A stretch of 64,000 bases of DNA from positions 96,677,470 through 96,741,469 of the forward strand of contig OW121848.1 of the NCBI GenBank assembly GCA_933228895.1, read 5' to 3'. The position numbers were made by a program, and so were the translations under genes. Each line of letters begins with the position of its first letter. Positions within the stretch are counted from its first letter, which is position 1. Source of the DNA: Platycnemis pennipes. Lineage: Eukaryota > Arthropoda > Insecta > Odonata > Platycnemididae. The notes beneath the pieces were generated by a model. That model made no database searches and was not told the DNA's origin. It worked only from the letters and a program-made list of their open reading frames with translations. Shown piece by piece: positions 60,901 to 64,000 of the stretch.

Positions 60901-62149
60901 ATGATCAGGACAATACGTTTTAGAAGCAATTCAAGCACCCGATTTGCCGTTTCAACGCTTAAAAATCTTATTCGATGAAAAAAAGCTGCTCTTATCAGCA
61001 ACGATGACAGCTGGCTGACTTTTGCTATTTTAAGTGGCCAAAATGAGCATAAAAACTTAGCAAAATGCTAATTAGTTCAATAGAGGAATTTTCAACCTTG
61101 AATTCACATTTTTCTCACGCGTACACCTCAAGAATTAAAGGGTTCGGCAAAGGCACGCTAGAAAAAACGGGTAGGTAAATGATACGTAAATTATGAGGTA
61201 GGTGATTGAAAAGAGACTTTTGGTGAAAGGTATTATTTATTTGATGTTTTGAGAAAGGTATTGTGGAGTAAGCTGGGTTGACATCAGCGGACACGTTTTA
61301 ATATCCACGCGCATTTTTACTAATTATCCAAACAGCACCATCTCCGCAGTGTCAATCAACGAAGATGTGGTGAGGTTATGCGTGGAACAAATGGCGTGAG
61401 GTTAAAATACTGAATTTAAAGTGGTCCTTCTTGTTTCCGCTTTTGAAACTGTAATGAACCCACATATATAGATGAACCCCATGGGTATCGTACAATTTGA
61501 GTTTGTCAATGCTTGGGTACAAAGAACCCTGTCGAGAGAGCAAGGGTCAAGTCACAGCTGTGCACAAAGGAAGTATGTCGATCGTTTCGGGAAATGGCTT
61601 GTTCTGCCCACCTGCCCGTCTCTGCGAAGAACCCAATCAAAGAGAGAGGCGACCTATTCTATCTCGGCACGGTAGTAGCTACTTGCTGGAAGTAATTGCT
61701 TTACGGCACATGCTATTTCACTGTCTCTGGGTTTACAGTTGAGTTTCACCTAAAAATAAGTCTTCATCCCTCCCTGCCACATCTACTTGCTATGAGGTTA
61801 CATTCAAAATGTCAACGCTACGCTATACTCTATACAAGTCCATCAACCGATAAGGGACGCAGAAATATTCGCCGATGAGTTTAAATATCCAGCGATATAG
61901 TAGAAGATCTCCGTGAGAACAAACCGAATAATATGAGTCTTATTTCAGTGACCTGTCTTTCAAATGAAATATTTTAATTCTCCCTTTAGAAGCATACCTC
62001 TCTAGTGCACCACTAACTTTCTCAACCCTTTTATTAGCTTATCCCAGGATGCCCAATCATATCAATGATGTAAACAAAATCATCTTAATTACATTAAATA
62101 TTCCTTTCCACTAAGATTCGCTGCAAAAAATCACGGCAGAGGGACATCA
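60901..62149. other. Stretch without recognised content
   Basis: Overlapping short frames near 61,472-61,880 lie in all three plus frames and show no family signature; I read them as chance. No repeat or RNA gene recognised. Confidence 0.4.
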
Positions 62150-62525
62150 GCTGCTGAAAGTCTAGACTGGAAGTATTCGAAATGAGGTATTACAGACGGA
62201 TGATGAAGTTTAAATCGATAGAGCGAGTAACAAATTAAGATGCCCTGAGAACTGTTGAAGAAAAGAGAGGACAGACGAAAGCTTTAAAGAGAAGACGGGA
62301 CAACCTCATCAGCCATATCTTGAGTCACGATGGTCTGCTGAAGACAGTTGTCAAGGAAAAAATGAACGGAAAGAATGGGAACGAAAGGCCTTGCATGAAA
62401 TATGAGCAAGTGATGAAGGATGTAAGAGAAAATACTTATGTAAATAGGTTAGGTACACATTCTGATTGGAGGGCAACAGCAAACCAGACTTGTGATTGCG
62501 ATAAGGATGGGACAAGATGGGCCTA
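62150..62525 (+). mobile_element. RTE-like LINE, C-terminal and 3' fragment
   Basis: The frames encode RLEVFEMRYYRRMMKF, then LKRRRDNLISHILSHDGLLK, then VMKDVRENTYVNRLG and WRATANQTCDCD, the same C-terminal series as at 17.2 kb with a few stops. The fragment is 5'-truncated. Confidence 0.75.
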
Positions 62526-62539
62526 AAAGCGTTTTTTCT

Positions 62540-63030
62540 TTACGCACACGACCCGCCAGCGGGGGCACCATTAGGGTAACCTAAGATAGATGTGTGAGTC
62601 TGTCACTGAGGACGAAGAGTTGTGGCTTAACCGTCATTCAATCATTGCCGTCTAAAATAGGATAAAATAGACAACATAATCCACGAACCCGCGCTCATCT
62701 ATTCGCGCGATGGCCCGTATAGACGGACGTGCTGTCGCCGTGACGCACGCCATTCCTCTTTGTTTGTCCTGTCCTCGCCTCACGCCTCGACACGCGCGGG
62801 CGATCTAGATGGATGACTCGTTTCCACAGCGACGTGTCCCCTGGAGGATTGGAGAGCCTCGGCGGATAGACGAGGGAGGAGGACAGGAGGAGTGCCGAGG
62901 CGAGACAAATTAGATTTCCGCCCGACCGGAAAGGAATCGAGCGGCCAATTCACGCAGGTGGGGCGAGGGTGGAGCCTCGCGATACTCCCAGCGCGACGCG
63001 GCGTGGGCATCGCCGAGAGGAGCTTAAATG
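62540..63030. promoter_or_regulatory. Isolated CpG-rich block
   Basis: About 490 bp far richer in G, C and CpG than the AT-rich surroundings (clusters such as TTCGCGCGATGG, GACACGCGCGGGCG, GCGCGACGCGGCG). A minus-strand frame of 76 codons (63,010-62,780) is open but looks compositional. The block could be the promoter or first exon of a gene outside the window, or an inserted GC-rich repeat. No gene identity is offered. Confidence 0.35.
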
Positions 63031-64000
63031 AATAAACTCCACCTTCATCCTCTACGCATGGGAGACCAAGAGCATTCCGTATTCTCCATTGACACTGAAG
63101 ATTATTTTTAAAAATTGGCGTGTATCAAGCAAGTGTGCACCTAGCGAGGTGGGGTGGAAGGCACGCTCGCTTAAACGTCATTCTGGGAAAGTTAATCGAT
63201 GAAAGGTGTTCCTTAACTAACTCATACACAACGGTGATCTATGGAGAAAAAATTATTTGGTCATCAACACGCGATCGGAGAATCATTGCTAATATAGAAC
63301 TTTGTACCAGGGTTATCACGATAAACTGTACTATCATCTCGTACTTTCCTCTGATAGTAATTAGCCTAGGAGTAGGTGAACTAGAAACAAGTGGTAAAGC
63401 AGATTGGACAGCATTCTCGGCAAAATGGAGTTAGTCGGGAGTAAATTAAATGTTTTCTTTGCTCCAACTTATATAACTCCGAGGTGCAGGATCATATCTA
63501 TCGATTTCCCACATTAGCGACACATTACACCACATTTAGTTAGAATGGGATATTTACAGCGCCAAGGCCGGGACAATCACTATTATTTACATTTCGGGAG
63601 CAAAATTAGATATAATACCGCTGAAAATGAGGTAAAGGTTCTGTGGGTCACATTTCAGCAACAGTGGCACTCTTTCATGCACTATATATCATGGAAAACA
63701 ATTATACTAAGACATTTTTCTCACCTTCAAAGTAATAGGATATCATAACTGGGAGCGCAATATATAGTGGCTGTGTCGTACCATTAGTTCCTGCCATCAT
63801 AAATTATTTTTATGCAAACACTGGTTCATAATCATAGTGTACGATTGGCTCAATGTCCTTATACTTAGGTCATAATCGGGTACATATTTAGCGTCCATCT
63901 GATTGCATTGTGACGGCTATTCAACAGAATGTACACCTTAATCCATTGAATTAGAATAATAAACGAGGGCCGCTTCGGTCATAAAGGCATAATTACATGG
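63031..64000. other. Right edge of window, nothing recognised
   Basis: A 104-codon frame (63,120-63,434) has no recognisable motif. The rest is AT-rich and without coherent frames. Confidence 0.4.

Noticed and set aside
61472..61878. Overlapping plus-strand frames of 60-81 codons
   Set aside because: Three frames open at once over the same bases, no motif, no splice context; attributed to chance.

Overview
The window is eukaryotic DNA, most likely from an insect or another arthropod with a large, AT-rich genome full of transposons. The support is three intron-bearing animal housekeeping genes, copia, RTE and CR1/Jockey-type retroelements, tRNA-derived SINEs, and DRE-like (TATCGAT) promoter motifs typical of insects. 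There is no bacterial gene organisation, operon or CRISPR array.

All three recognised genes lie on the minus strand. MCCC2 (methylcrotonoyl-CoA carboxylase beta subunit) is complete: nine coding exons from 33,206 down to 8,660, 561 residues. PSMC2 (Rpt1, 26S proteasome ATPase) is complete: nine coding exons from 51,884 down to 42,490, 434 residues. COX7C (a small cytochrome c oxidase subunit) has two coding exons, 58,405 to 58,117, 68 residues. Every splice junction was assigned by GT/AG boundaries, reading phase and continuity with the protein family. The first two genes serve mitochondrial leucine breakdown and regulated proteolysis; the third belongs to respiratory complex IV. They are neighbours and not a functional cluster.

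Layout: 1-8,156 is mostly non-coding downstream DNA with a decayed coding remnant (2,428-3,627), a 3' scrap of an RTE element and hairpin elements. 8,660-33,206 is MCCC2. Its long introns hold pogo-like ends (intron 6), a duplicated repeat and an RTE fragment (intron 4), and in the 10.3-kb intron 2 an LTR-less copia fragment between 55-bp direct repeats, a 20-bp palindromic minisatellite, several MITEs and a pair of diverged 1.1-kb units that look like spliced transcription units. 34,390-40,100 holds two decayed LINEs. 42,490-51,884 is PSMC2, whose introns carry three tRNA-derived SINEs, MITEs and a young 3.2-kb copia-type element with complete LTRs, target duplication and tRNA-half primer site. 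52,431-53,765 is a long foldback element, 54,219-55,605 a hairpin element and a LINE remnant, and 58,117-58,405 COX7C. The last 5 kb holds RTE fragments and an isolated CpG-rich block near 62,540-63,030.

The best candidates for something new are: the compact copia derivative, which lost the integrase core and most of reverse transcriptase yet keeps one long frame ending in a basic, membrane-anchored tail; the duplicated intronic units at 26.7-27.8 and 29.5-30.6 kb; and a family of inverted-repeat elements sharing a GAAAC-centred core that recalls ribozyme-bearing ends of Penelope-like elements.
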